This document shows positions 27,234-34,982 of a DNA stretch of 35,495 bases, one piece after another. Numbering within the stretch: the stretch's first letter is position 1; the number at the start of each line of letters is the position of its first letter. The notes under the pieces were generated by a model. It did no database searches. It was given only the letters and a program-made list of their open reading frames with translations, and was not told the DNA's origin. The position numbers and the translations under genes are program-made. Source of the DNA: Methylococcales bacterium (GTDB taxonomy: Bacteria; Pseudomonadota; Gammaproteobacteria; Methylococcales; Methylomonadaceae); assembly GCA_026399095.1 (NCBI GenBank), contig JAPLRP010000088.1, positions 1-35,495 of the forward strand. Reading direction: 5' to 3'.

Positions 27234-27803
27234 ATGGCCATTTACAGTACCAATGAATTTAAATCAGGGTTAAAAGTCATGTTGGATAATGATCCCTGTG
27301 CAATTATCGAAAATGAATTTGTAAAGCCAGGTAAGGGCCAAGCCTTTAATCGGGTAAAAATCAGAAACCTTAAAACTGGCCGAGTGATAGAAAGAACTTT
27401 TAAATCAGGCGATTCTCTTGAAGGGGCTGATGTGGTGGATGTTGTCATGCAATATCTTTATAGTGATGGTGAATTTAGACATTTTATGGTGCCAGATACT
27501 TTTGAGCAGTATCAATGCGAAGAAAAAACGGTCGGTGATGCCAGTAAATGGTTGAAAGATCAGGATTCATGTACGGTTACTCTATGGAATGATGCGACTT
27601 TATCTGTAACACCTGCTAATTTTGTTGAGCTTGCAATAGTTGAAACTGATCCTGGTGTGCGAGGTGATACTTCAGGTGGAGGTGGTAAACCAGCCAGTTT
27701 AGAGACTGGTGCAGTAGTAAGGGTGCCCTTATTTGTACAGCAGGGGGAAATTATTAAAGTTGATACCCGTACTGGGGAATATATTTCGCGCGTTAAAGAA
27801 TAG
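27234..27803 (+). CDS. efp: Elongation factor P
   Basis: From ATG 27234, which has a GAGG site six bases upstream, the protein is 189 residues, the normal EF-P length. The reading frame stays open upstream to an ATG at 27096, but that would add a non-homologous 46 residues and cover the promoter. The modified residue Lys34 lies in the KPGKGQAF loop. The C-terminal OB domain carries the family segment [23 protein letters not shown] relieves ribosome stalling at polyproline stretches. Both modification enzymes are adjacent, so Lys34 is predicted to be beta-lysylated. Confidence 0.96.
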   Translation: MAIYSTNEFKSGLKVMLDNDPCAIIENEFVKPGKGQAFNRVKIRNLKTGRVIERTFKSGDSLEGADVVDVVMQYLYSDGEFRHFMVPDTFEQYQCEEKTVGDASKWLKDQDSCTVTLWNDATLSVTPANFVELAIVETDPGVRGDTSGGGGKPASLETGAVVRVPLFVQQGEIIKVDTRTGEYISRVKE

Positions 27804-28783
27804 TGTCTAAAGAGTGGCAGCCAACGTGTACTTCAGATGTTTTGCGCTTAAGGGCTCAGCTATATAACAAGATAAGAGATTTTTTTTCAGAAAGAGCGGT
27901 GCTTGAAGTAGAAACGCCGCTACTGGGTTCTGGTTGCGGAACGGATCCACAGTTGGATTTTTTTAATACTTATTATTGTACGCCGCCATTACAGCACAAA
28001 CTGTTTCTTCAAACATCACCCGAATTTGCCATGAAGCGATTACTGGCATCGGGTAGTGGCTCTATTTATCAGATATGTAAAGCTTTCAGAAATGGTGAGT
28101 CAGGGCGTTTTCACAATCCTGAGTTTACCCTCTTGGAATGGTATCGTGTTGGCTTTACACTGCCCGAATTAATGGATGAAATTGCTGAATTAATGTTTCT
28201 TTTGTTTAAGGATTATATTGCCTTAAATGATCCTCAGAGATTTAGCTATCAAGAGATATTTCAACACTATACCGGCTTAAATGCTTTGGAATTTTCTTAT
28301 AAGAAATACAGTGATTACGCGCAATCAAACAATGTTGCTGATGCGGTAACTATTTGCGGATACGATCATGGTTTATGGCTGGATTTTATTTTCAGTCATA
28401 ATATTCAACCCAATTTGGGACAAAATGCTGTTTCTATGATTTTTGGTTATCCAGCCTGCCAGTCGTCATTGGCTCGTATCAATAAAGATAATTCAAAAAT
28501 TACAGACCGTGTTGAAGTTTTTATAAATGGAGTTGAATTAGGCAATGGTTATTATGAATTAACTGATGCAAAAGAGCAGAGCAAACGATTTGATGAGGAA
28601 ATTGCTTTCAGGCGCCAAATAAAGCGCCCTGTTACTGTTAAAGACAAGCATCTTATTGCTGCTCTTGAACAAGGCTTGCCAGAATGTTCAGGTATGGCTA
28701 TTGGCTTGGATCGAATACTAATGCTTATGACAGGCAGTTCCATTATTGATGAAGTCCTTAACTTTCCGATACATAGGGCTTAA
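27803..28783 (+). CDS. epmA: EF-P lysine ligase EpmA (GenX/PoxA)
   Basis: The 326-residue protein is a class II lysyl-tRNA-synthetase-like catalytic core without the anticodon-binding domain, as expected for EpmA. Visible motifs are SGCGTDPQLDFF, FLQTSPEFAMKRLLASGSG, the motif 2 loop CKAFRNGESGRFHNPEFT, and motif 3 GMAIGLDRILMLM. It adenylates beta-lysine and joins it to EF-P Lys34. The start is a GTG whose first base is the last base of the efp stop (TAGTG), so translation is coupled. Confidence 0.94.
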   Translation: MSKEWQPTCTSDVLRLRAQLYNKIRDFFSERAVLEVETPLLGSGCGTDPQLDFFNTYYCTPPLQHKLFLQTSPEFAMKRLLASGSGSIYQICKAFRNGESGRFHNPEFTLLEWYRVGFTLPELMDEIAELMFLLFKDYIALNDPQRFSYQEIFQHYTGLNALEFSYKKYSDYAQSNNVADAVTICGYDHGLWLDFIFSHNIQPNLGQNAVSMIFGYPACQSSLARINKDNSKITDRVEVFINGVELGNGYYELTDAKEQSKRFDEEIAFRRQIKRPVTVKDKHLIAALEQGLPECSGMAIGLDRILMLMTGSSIIDEVLNFPIHRA

Positions 28784-28802
28784 TACAGTTTAATATTTAC
28801 TG

Positions 28803-28811
28803 TGTTATAAT
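28803..28811 (+). promoter_or_regulatory. Candidate extended -10 promoter for bamA
   Basis: TGTTATAAT is a consensus extended -10 (TGn plus TATAAT) about 50 bases before bamA. No good -35 is present at 17 bases. An ACAGT/ACTGT inverted repeat (28785-28803) abuts it and could be an operator. Confidence 0.4.
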
Positions 28812-28862
28812 TTGCCGGTTTTTAAATGACCAGACCATGATGTTTTATTTTTAGCCGCCTAA

Positions 28863-31199
28863 ATGAAATCAAATATTTTTTCTTACTTTTTATTACTGGG
28901 TCTGCTTGTATCTCATGGTGTCAAAAGTGACGAAGAATTCGTTGTTAGGGATATTCAAGTAAAAGGCTTGCAACGCATTTCTTTGGGAACGGTATATAAC
29001 TATCTCCCTGTTAATGTAGGGGAAAAGTTTTCATTAGACAACGTTGCACCAGCCATTAAGGCTTTATTTAAAACAGGTTTTTTTAAAGATGTGTCGTTGG
29101 AAAGGGAAGGCTCAACACTGATTGTTAATGTAGTAGAGCGTCCATCCATTGCAAAAATTGTCTTTGAAGGTAATAAAGATCTCAGTAAGGATGATCTGAC
29201 AAAAGCGTTGGATAAAATAGGTCTTGCTGAAGGAAAAATATTTGATCGGCAGATTTTGGATAAGGTTGAGCAAGAATTAACACGTCAATATCTAAGTCAC
29301 GGAAAATATGGTTTAAAGATTAAAATAGATGTGTCTAATTTAACCCGTAATCGGGTAGGCATACATATTAAAATATCTGAGGGGAGAGTTACCAAGATCA
29401 AGCAAATTAATATTGTTGGAAACAATTCTTTTGATGATAAAGTTTTGTTGGGCAAGTTAGAGTTAAATACCTCTAATTTATTGTCCTTCTATACTAAAGA
29501 TGATCAGTATTCCAAGCAAAAGTTATCGGCGGACTTGGAGACTTTACGATCTTACTATCTTGATCGTGGCTATATTAATTTTTCGGTTGAGTCCACTCAG
29601 GTAGCGATAACGCCTGATAAAAAAGATATTTATGTGACAGTTAATGTTAAAGAAGGTGATATTTACAAATTATCTAAAGTAAAGCTTGCAGGTAATTTGG
29701 TGGTAACGCCTGATGAATTGATTAAGTTGGTCAGCGTGGGGCCTGGTGAGATATTTTCCAGAAAAAGTGCGACTGAAACTTCAAAAGCCATTCAGGATCG
29801 CTTGGGAGACGAAGGCTACGCTTTTGCTAACGTTAATATGGTGCCTGAAATAAACGAGGCACTAAAAACGGTTGAAATGGCTTTTTTTGTTGATCCGGGT
29901 AAACGAGTTTATGTTCACCGTATTAACATGAGTGGTAACAGTAAAACCCGTGATGAAGTTCTGCGTCGAGAAATGCGTCAAATGGAAGCAAGTTGGGCTT
30001 CAAGTTCTAAAATTGAACGATCAAAAACCCGTCTCGAGCGATTGGGTTATTTTGAAACTGTTAATGTAGAAACGCCGCCTGTTGTAGGAACCGCAGATCA
30101 GATAGATGTTAATTACACTGTGGTAGAAAAAGCCTCGGGTAACTTGTCAGCTGGCGTTGGTTTCTCTCAGGTTCAAGGTATCGTTTTAAATGCCAACATT
30201 TCACAGGATAATGTTTTTGGCTCGGGTAAGCGAGTTAATCTTGCCTTTAATAACAGTACTTATATTACCAATTACCAATTTGGCTTTTATAACCCTTATT
30301 TTACTGTGGATGGTATTAGTCAGGGTTATAATATTGGTTATGCAAAGCGAAATGCTGGTTCGATAAATATTGCCAATTATTCGACTAATATTGCTAATGC
30401 GGGCATTAATTTTGGAATTCCCTTGAATGAATTTGATCAGATCCGTTTTGATACGGATGTAAAACACACAGAATTAAGTGTTGGATCTTATGCATCTCAT
30501 CAAATTAAACAATTCCTTAGAGATCAAGGATCTACCTTTTTGACGTTTGGACAGGCCATAAGCTGGACTCACGACACACTCAATCGGGCGATATTCCCCA
30601 ATAAAGGCGGCCAGCAGCGGTTATCCGGATTAGTGATGATTCCAGGAAGTGACCTTGAGTACTACAAAGTCGGTTACAAGCATCAGCATTACTTCCCTTT
30701 GGCTAAAGATTTAACCTTTAAGTTAAATGGTGAGGTTGCCTATGGGGGTAGTTACGGCAGTACGAGTGGTGGCTTGCCATTTTTTGAAAACTATTTTATG
30801 GGTGGAACCGGTTCTGTGCGTGGATTTAGAAATAATACCCTTGGTCCTAGGGATTCAAATGGATACCCGATTGGTGGTTCCAGTAAAATTGTGGGTAATG
30901 CCGAGTTGTTTTTTCCGGTACCCTTTTTCGCAGAAACAAAGTCACTAAGATTGGGAACATTTTTTGACGCAGGCGCCCTTAACGACAGCTTGTCAGTCAA
31001 TGGTATGAAATATTCTGCAGGTGTTTCTGGCGAGTGGTTGTCACCCTTTGGTGCCTTGTCAGTCAGTGCTGCGTACCCATTGAATTCTGGAACATATACT
31101 TTTGATACATACAATCCTATTCTCTACCCAGCACATATTGACATCACTAAAAATGATCAAACACAGTTCTTTCAATTTAACTTCGGTCAGAATTTCTAA
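28863..31199 (+). CDS. bamA: Outer-membrane protein assembly factor BamA
   Basis: The 778-residue protein has a signal peptide (~1-22), five POTRA repeats (~24-420; the first begins FVVRDIQVKGLQRISLGTV) and a C-terminal 16-strand barrel. The barrel contains the VRGF motif (in GTGSVRGFRNNTLGPRD) and ends in the terminal phenylalanine of outer-membrane proteins (FNFGQNF). It inserts beta-barrel proteins into the outer membrane. No ribosome-binding sequence is seen before the ATG. It is followed by skp. Confidence 0.96.
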   Translation: MKSNIFSYFLLLGLLVSHGVKSDEEFVVRDIQVKGLQRISLGTVYNYLPVNVGEKFSLDNVAPAIKALFKTGFFKDVSLEREGSTLIVNVVERPSIAKIVFEGNKDLSKDDLTKALDKIGLAEGKIFDRQILDKVEQELTRQYLSHGKYGLKIKIDVSNLTRNRVGIHIKISEGRVTKIKQINIVGNNSFDDKVLLGKLELNTSNLLSFYTKDDQYSKQKLSADLETLRSYYLDRGYINFSVESTQVAITPDKKDIYVTVNVKEGDIYKLSKVKLAGNLVVTPDELIKLVSVGPGEIFSRKSATETSKAIQDRLGDEGYAFANVNMVPEINEALKTVEMAFFVDPGKRVYVHRINMSGNSKTRDEVLRREMRQMEASWASSSKIERSKTRLERLGYFETVNVETPPVVGTADQIDVNYTVVEKASGNLSAGVGFSQVQGIVLNANISQDNVFGSGKRVNLAFNNSTYITNYQFGFYNPYFTVDGISQGYNIGYAKRNAGSINIANYSTNIANAGINFGIPLNEFDQIRFDTDVKHTELSVGSYASHQIKQFLRDQGSTFLTFGQAISWTHDTLNRAIFPNKGGQQRLSGLVMIPGSDLEYYKVGYKHQHYFPLAKDLTFKLNGEVAYGGSYGSTSGGLPFFENYFMGGTGSVRGFRNNTLGPRDSNGYPIGGSSKIVGNAELFFPVPFFAETKSLRLGTFFDAGALNDSLSVNGMKYSAGVSGEWLSPFGALSVSAAYPLNSGTYTFDTYNPILYPAHIDITKNDQTQFFQFNFGQNF

Positions 31200-31209
31200 C
31201 AGAACTTAT

Positions 31210-31238
31210 TTTAGATTATAAGACTTATTTCATATAAT
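31210..31238 (+). promoter_or_regulatory. Candidate promoter upstream of skp
   Basis: TTTAGA (31210-31215) and TATAAT (31233-31238) are separated by 17 bases in the bamA-skp gap. That gives a sigma-70-type promoter that could express skp, fabZ and lpxA independently of bamA. Support is sequence match only. Confidence 0.35.
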
Positions 31239-31300
31239 CGAATAGAATATACAAAATTTTACTTACTTTTATTTAACTTTAACCCGAGATCGATTTTACA

Positions 31301-31801
31301 ATGAAAAAGAAAATTGCATTATTTTTAGGACTATTGTTTGTTGCGAATATCAGTTACGCTGATTTAAAGCTTGGCTTTGTTAATATTCCAGCTGTACTTG
31401 AAAAAGCACCTCAAGCAGAACAAGCTAAAAAACGTTTGGAACAAAAGTTTTCTCCCAGAGACAAGCAATTAGTGGCTCAAGGTAAGGAAATCCAAGCTAT
31501 GGAAGAAAAAATGACTAAAGATGCTTCCATTATGAGCGACTCTGAGAAAGCTAATCTTGAGAGAGATATTAACAATAAAAAAAGAGATGCCAAAAGATCA
31601 CAACAAGAATTTAGTGAAGACTTTAATGCAAGTCGTAACGAAGAGTTAGGTAAATTGCAACGTCGCATTGTAGAAGCGGTTCGCGCAATAGCAAAAGATG
31701 ATGGTTATGACTTATTACTAACTGATGGTGTTATTTATGCTAAAGACCAGTTTGATATAACTGCTCAAGTTCAAACCAAACTGTCTAAAATGCCCGACTA
31801 A
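31301..31801 (+). CDS. skp: Periplasmic chaperone Skp/OmpH
   Basis: The 166-residue protein has a signal peptide ending SYA-DL, then the Skp start LKLGFVNIPAVLEKAPQ. A long charged coiled-coil tentacle region (~40-125, rich in Lys, Glu and Gln) and a short C-terminal beta segment (DLLLTDGVIYAKDQFDIT) follow. Skp holds unfolded outer-membrane proteins in the periplasm for delivery to BamA, encoded just upstream. In E. coli the next gene would be lpxD; here it is fabZ. Confidence 0.92.
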   Translation: MKKKIALFLGLLFVANISYADLKLGFVNIPAVLEKAPQAEQAKKRLEQKFSPRDKQLVAQGKEIQAMEEKMTKDASIMSDSEKANLERDINNKKRDAKRSQQEFSEDFNASRNEELGKLQRRIVEAVRAIAKDDGYDLLLTDGVIYAKDQFDITAQVQTKLSKMPD

Positions 31802-31861
31802 TTGATATATTATTAATTAAGCGTACCTATTACCCACTTCAAACATTAAGCACTCTAAAGT

Positions 31862-32305
31862 ATGTCTATCACATTAGATATTTTACAAATACAAGCATTT
31901 TTGCCACATCGATACCCTTTTTTATTGGTTGACAAAGTGATTGAGTGCGAACCTGGAATTAGGTTGTTGGGAGTGAAAAATGTCACTTATAACGAACCTT
32001 TTTTTCAGGGGCATTTTCCACAAAAACCGATTATGCCTGGCGTACTCATTTTGGAGGCTTTGGCCCAAACAACGGGTCTATTGGCTTCTGAAACAGCCGG
32101 TGATGAATTGGCAGGGATGATTTATTATCTGGTCGGTATTGATAAGGCCAAATTTAAAAGACCCGTTGTGCCAGGTGATCAATTGATGTTAGAAGCAAGG
32201 TTTGTTAAAAGCAAACGTAATATTTGGGCGTTTGAATGTCGTGCAGAAGTTGACGGCGAGTTCGTCGCAAGTGCTGAGATTAGATGTGCAGCTGTGGTAG
32301 ATTGA
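31862..32305 (+). CDS. fabZ: 3-hydroxyacyl-ACP dehydratase FabZ
   Basis: The 147-residue hotdog-fold enzyme has the active-site segment [20 protein letters not shown] with catalytic His51 and Glu65, and the N-terminal [13 protein letters not shown] motif. It dehydrates 3-hydroxyacyl-ACP in fatty-acid elongation. It competes with LpxA for 3-hydroxyacyl-ACP, which fits its position directly before lpxA. Confidence 0.96.
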   Translation: MSITLDILQIQAFLPHRYPFLLVDKVIECEPGIRLLGVKNVTYNEPFFQGHFPQKPIMPGVLILEALAQTTGLLASETAGDELAGMIYYLVGIDKAKFKRPVVPGDQLMLEARFVKSKRNIWAFECRAEVDGEFVASAEIRCAAVVD

Positions 32306-32307
32306 TT

Positions 32308-33078
32308 TTGATTGATCAAACAGCCATTATTGATAAAAATGCTCAAGTAGCCAATGACGTTTCGATTGGTCCTTTCTCTGTGATCGGTCCGGATGTATCG
32401 ATTGGTTCCGGTACTGTTATTGGTTCTCATGTTGTTATTAAGGGGCCGACTAGTATTGGTAAAGAAAATAGAATTTATCAATTCACCTCAATTGGCGAGG
32501 ACCCCCAAGATAAAAAATATGCTTCAGAGATTACGCGACTTGAAATTGGTGATAGAAACACTATCCGGGAATTCACCTCTATGCATAGAGGTACACAGCA
32601 AGATAGTTGTCTTACCAAGATAGGTAATGATAATCTATTTATGGCGTACACGCATGTAGCCCACGATTGTATTATTGGAGATAATGTTATTATGGCTAAT
32701 GGAGCTTCGTTGGCTGGCCATGTTCATCTTAATAGTAATGCTATTCTCGGTGGTTTTACTTTGGTTCACCAGTTTACTCAGGTAGGTCAGTACAGTTTTG
32801 CTGCTATGGGTAGTGCTATAACCCAAGATATTCCTCCTTTTATTATGGTTGGTGGTAAACCAACCAGACCTCATGGTATAAACTCAGTGGGTATGGAACG
32901 CAACGGCATATCAGTAGAAGATATTCGCTTGATTAGAAATGCCTATAAAATAATTTACAAGATGAATTTACGATTGGAAGATGCCATAGAAAAAATGGAA
33001 GAGATGGCTAGTGATAGTAAGCAATTGTCTGACATGATCAGTTTTTTGCGTAATGTTAGTAGAGGAATATTGCGTTAA
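32308..33078 (+). CDS. lpxA: UDP-N-acetylglucosamine acyltransferase LpxA
   Basis: The 256-residue left-handed beta-helix protein has hexapeptide repeats from the start and the catalytic His119 in THVAHDCIIG. It also has VHQFTQVG and the C-terminal helical region (IRLIRNAYKIIYKMN). It transfers a 3-hydroxyacyl chain to UDP-GlcNAc, the first step of lipid A synthesis. TTG 32308 gives MIDQTAIIDKNAQ, matching the normal LpxA start, and lies two bases after the fabZ stop. The upstream ATG 32284 would add eight non-homologous residues inside fabZ, and TTG 32302 is also possible. The acyl-ruler position (E. coli Gly173) is Met167 (FAAMGSAI), as in Pseudomonas aeruginosa LpxA, suggesting a short, about C10, acyl chain. 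Confidence 0.93.
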   Translation: MIDQTAIIDKNAQVANDVSIGPFSVIGPDVSIGSGTVIGSHVVIKGPTSIGKENRIYQFTSIGEDPQDKKYASEITRLEIGDRNTIREFTSMHRGTQQDSCLTKIGNDNLFMAYTHVAHDCIIGDNVIMANGASLAGHVHLNSNAILGGFTLVHQFTQVGQYSFAAMGSAITQDIPPFIMVGGKPTRPHGINSVGMERNGISVEDIRLIRNAYKIIYKMNLRLEDAIEKMEEMASDSKQLSDMISFLRNVSRGILR

Positions 33079-33152
33079 AATCGTCATAAATTCAATTTCA
33101 CTTAAGATCTTCTTAGTTGAAGCAGTAAATAAGTCTATAAGACAGTGTAACT

Positions 33153-33767
33153 ATGAATGATGCCTTTATCGTCAAAACAAATCCATTTTTTTTCTTTGCT
33201 GGTGTTGATGAGGCCGGCCGAGGTCCCCTCGCTGGTCCGGTAGTTGCGGCGGCTGTTATTCTTGATCCAAAACGTCATATTGAGGGTTTAGCCGACTCCA
33301 AAATACTGAGTGAATCTAAGCGTGTCAGTCTTGCCCTGACTATTAAAACAGACGCTTTATGTTGGTCAGTTGGGATCGCCAGTGTTGAAGAAATCGACGA
33401 ACTCAATATTCTACAGGCTACTTTATTGGCCATGCAGCGTGCGATTAATAGTTTGGCAATTCAACCAGATGAAGCTTTGATAGACGGCAATTGTATTCCA
33501 AAATTGTTAATGCCTGCTAAAGCAATCGTGAAGGGTGACAGTAAAGTCAAAGTTATCAGTGCGGCTTCTATCGTCGCAAAAGTTGAGCGTGACAAAATCA
33601 TGGTTGATTATCATAAACAGTATCCTGATTACTCTTTTCATTTACACAAAGGCTATGGAACTAAACAGCATTTAAACGAGATTGGAAAATTTGGTTTTTT
33701 AACAATACACAGGAAAACATTCAATCCCTTTAGAACCCTAATACTTCAGCAAAACGCTAGTTTTTAA
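33153..33767 (+). CDS. rnhB: Ribonuclease HII
   Basis: The 204-residue protein has the RNase HII signature AGVDEAGRGPLAGPVVAAAVIL (catalytic Asp-Glu pair at ~19-20). LIDGNCIP and SAASIVAKVERD follow, with the remaining carboxylates. It nicks DNA 5' of misincorporated ribonucleotides and degrades RNA-DNA hybrids. It follows lpxA with lpxB absent. Its stop overlaps that of the convergent srkA by four bases, leaving no room for a terminator between them. Confidence 0.95.
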   Translation: MNDAFIVKTNPFFFFAGVDEAGRGPLAGPVVAAAVILDPKRHIEGLADSKILSESKRVSLALTIKTDALCWSVGIASVEEIDELNILQATLLAMQRAINSLAIQPDEALIDGNCIPKLLMPAKAIVKGDSKVKVISAASIVAKVERDKIMVDYHKQYPDYSFHLHKGYGTKQHLNEIGKFGFLTIHRKTFNPFRTLILQQNASF

Positions 33768-34750
33768 AGTCTGAGTGGCTCTTCATCCATTAAAGCAACC
33801 TGTTCGCGCAATTCAATAATACGATCTTGCCAATAACGAACGGTATTGAACCAGGGGAATGCCATAGGAAATGCAGGATCATCCCAGCGTCTGGCAATCC
33901 AGGCGGAATAATGGATTAAACGTAAGGTACGCAGAGCTTCTAATAGGTACAGTTCGCCCGGATTAAAGTCGTAAAACGTTTGGTAACCAGTCAATAGATA
34001 GTTGAGTTGTAAAGTCATTTCATCACGGTCCCCTGAAAGTAACATCCAGAGGTCTTGTATTGCTGGTCCCATTCGGCTGTCATCAAAATCAACAAAATGT
34101 GGGCCGTCATCGGTCCATAAAATATTGCCCGGATAACAGTCACCGTGGAGTCGTAGGTTTTTTATGCTGCCTGCACGATCAAAACAGCGCCTTACTGAAT
34201 CAAGTGCAAGATCAATAATGGCGCTATAGGCATTCAGAAGATCTAAAGGTATAAAGCCATTTTTCAACAAGTAACTGCTCGGTTCATTGCCAAAGTTAGT
34301 AATAGTAAGGGTAGGTCTCTCTTTAAAGTTTTTTAATGAACTTACGGCGTGGATTCGACCGATAAAACGTCCCATCCATTCAAGTTTTTCACGACCTTCA
34401 ATCTCCGGTACCCGCCCACCTTGTTTCGGAAAGACGGAAAATCGAAAGCCGTCGAGTTCATTTAGGGTTTTGTTATCTTTAAATTGTAATGGGGGTACCA
34501 CCGGTATTTCATTATCTGCAAGCTCTTTAATAAAAGAATGCTCTTCGAGGATGGCTTTCGTTGTCCAGCGGTTGGGTCTGTAGAATTTTGTTACAACGGG
34601 CGTTGAGTTCTCGATACCAATTTGGTAAACACGATTTTCATAACTGTTTAGCGCAAGTAGGCGCCCATCACCAGGCAATTCAACGCTATCCATAGCTTTC
34701 AAGATGATATCAGGTGTTAGTGCTGAAAAAGGCATTAGTTGAGTGTTCAT
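33764..34750 (-). CDS. srkA: Stress response kinase A (YihE/SrkA family)
   Basis: From ATG 34750 the protein is 328 residues, the same length as E. coli SrkA. Its start (MNTQLMPFSALTPDIILKAM) aligns with MNNSAFTFQTLHPDTIMDAL, so the upstream ATG at 34777 is probably not used. Conserved blocks are LNSYENRVYQIG, TKFYRPNRWTTKAILEEHSF with the ATP-binding Lys, catalytic LRLHGDCYPGNILW, metal-binding FVDFDDSRMGP, and QDLWMLLSGDRDEM. SrkA is an aminoglycoside-phosphotransferase-fold protein kinase that protects cells during envelope or oxidative stress. Confidence 0.94.
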   Translation of the reverse strand: MNTQLMPFSALTPDIILKAMDSVELPGDGRLLALNSYENRVYQIGIENSTPVVTKFYRPNRWTTKAILEEHSFIKELADNEIPVVPPLQFKDNKTLNELDGFRFSVFPKQGGRVPEIEGREKLEWMGRFIGRIHAVSSLKNFKERPTLTITNFGNEPSSYLLKNGFIPLDLLNAYSAIIDLALDSVRRCFDRAGSIKNLRLHGDCYPGNILWTDDGPHFVDFDDSRMGPAIQDLWMLLSGDRDEMTLQLNYLLTGYQTFYDFNPGELYLLEALRTLRLIHYSAWIARRWDDPAFPMAFPWFNTVRYWQDRIIELREQVALMDEEPLRL

Positions 34751-34918
34751 GATGATATTGTAACCTCGAATACTCATTAAAGTTAGATTGAATAATTAAT
34801 GCGTTACAAAGAAACATTTTATCTACGAAAAACACGAAAAAAATAATATCTGGGGTTGTTAGAAAAATTACTTATTGTTTGACTAAAGTCACCCGAAAAA
34901 TAACGACTTAGTTCATAT

Positions 34919-34940
34919 GGTTAAACGCTCTTAGTTAACC
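34919..34940. repeat. Short inverted repeat upstream of the tnpB remnant
   Basis: GGTTAA and TTAACC flank a 10-base loop about 50 bases before the tnpB homology. It could be a remnant of a subterminal hairpin of an IS200/IS605 element or chance in AT-rich DNA. The remaining sequence between srkA and tnpB (34778-34982) shows no gene. Confidence 0.3.
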
Positions 34941-34982
34941 GTGGTTTTGATATGTCAGTTAATTTATCGATGTGTAGCGTAA

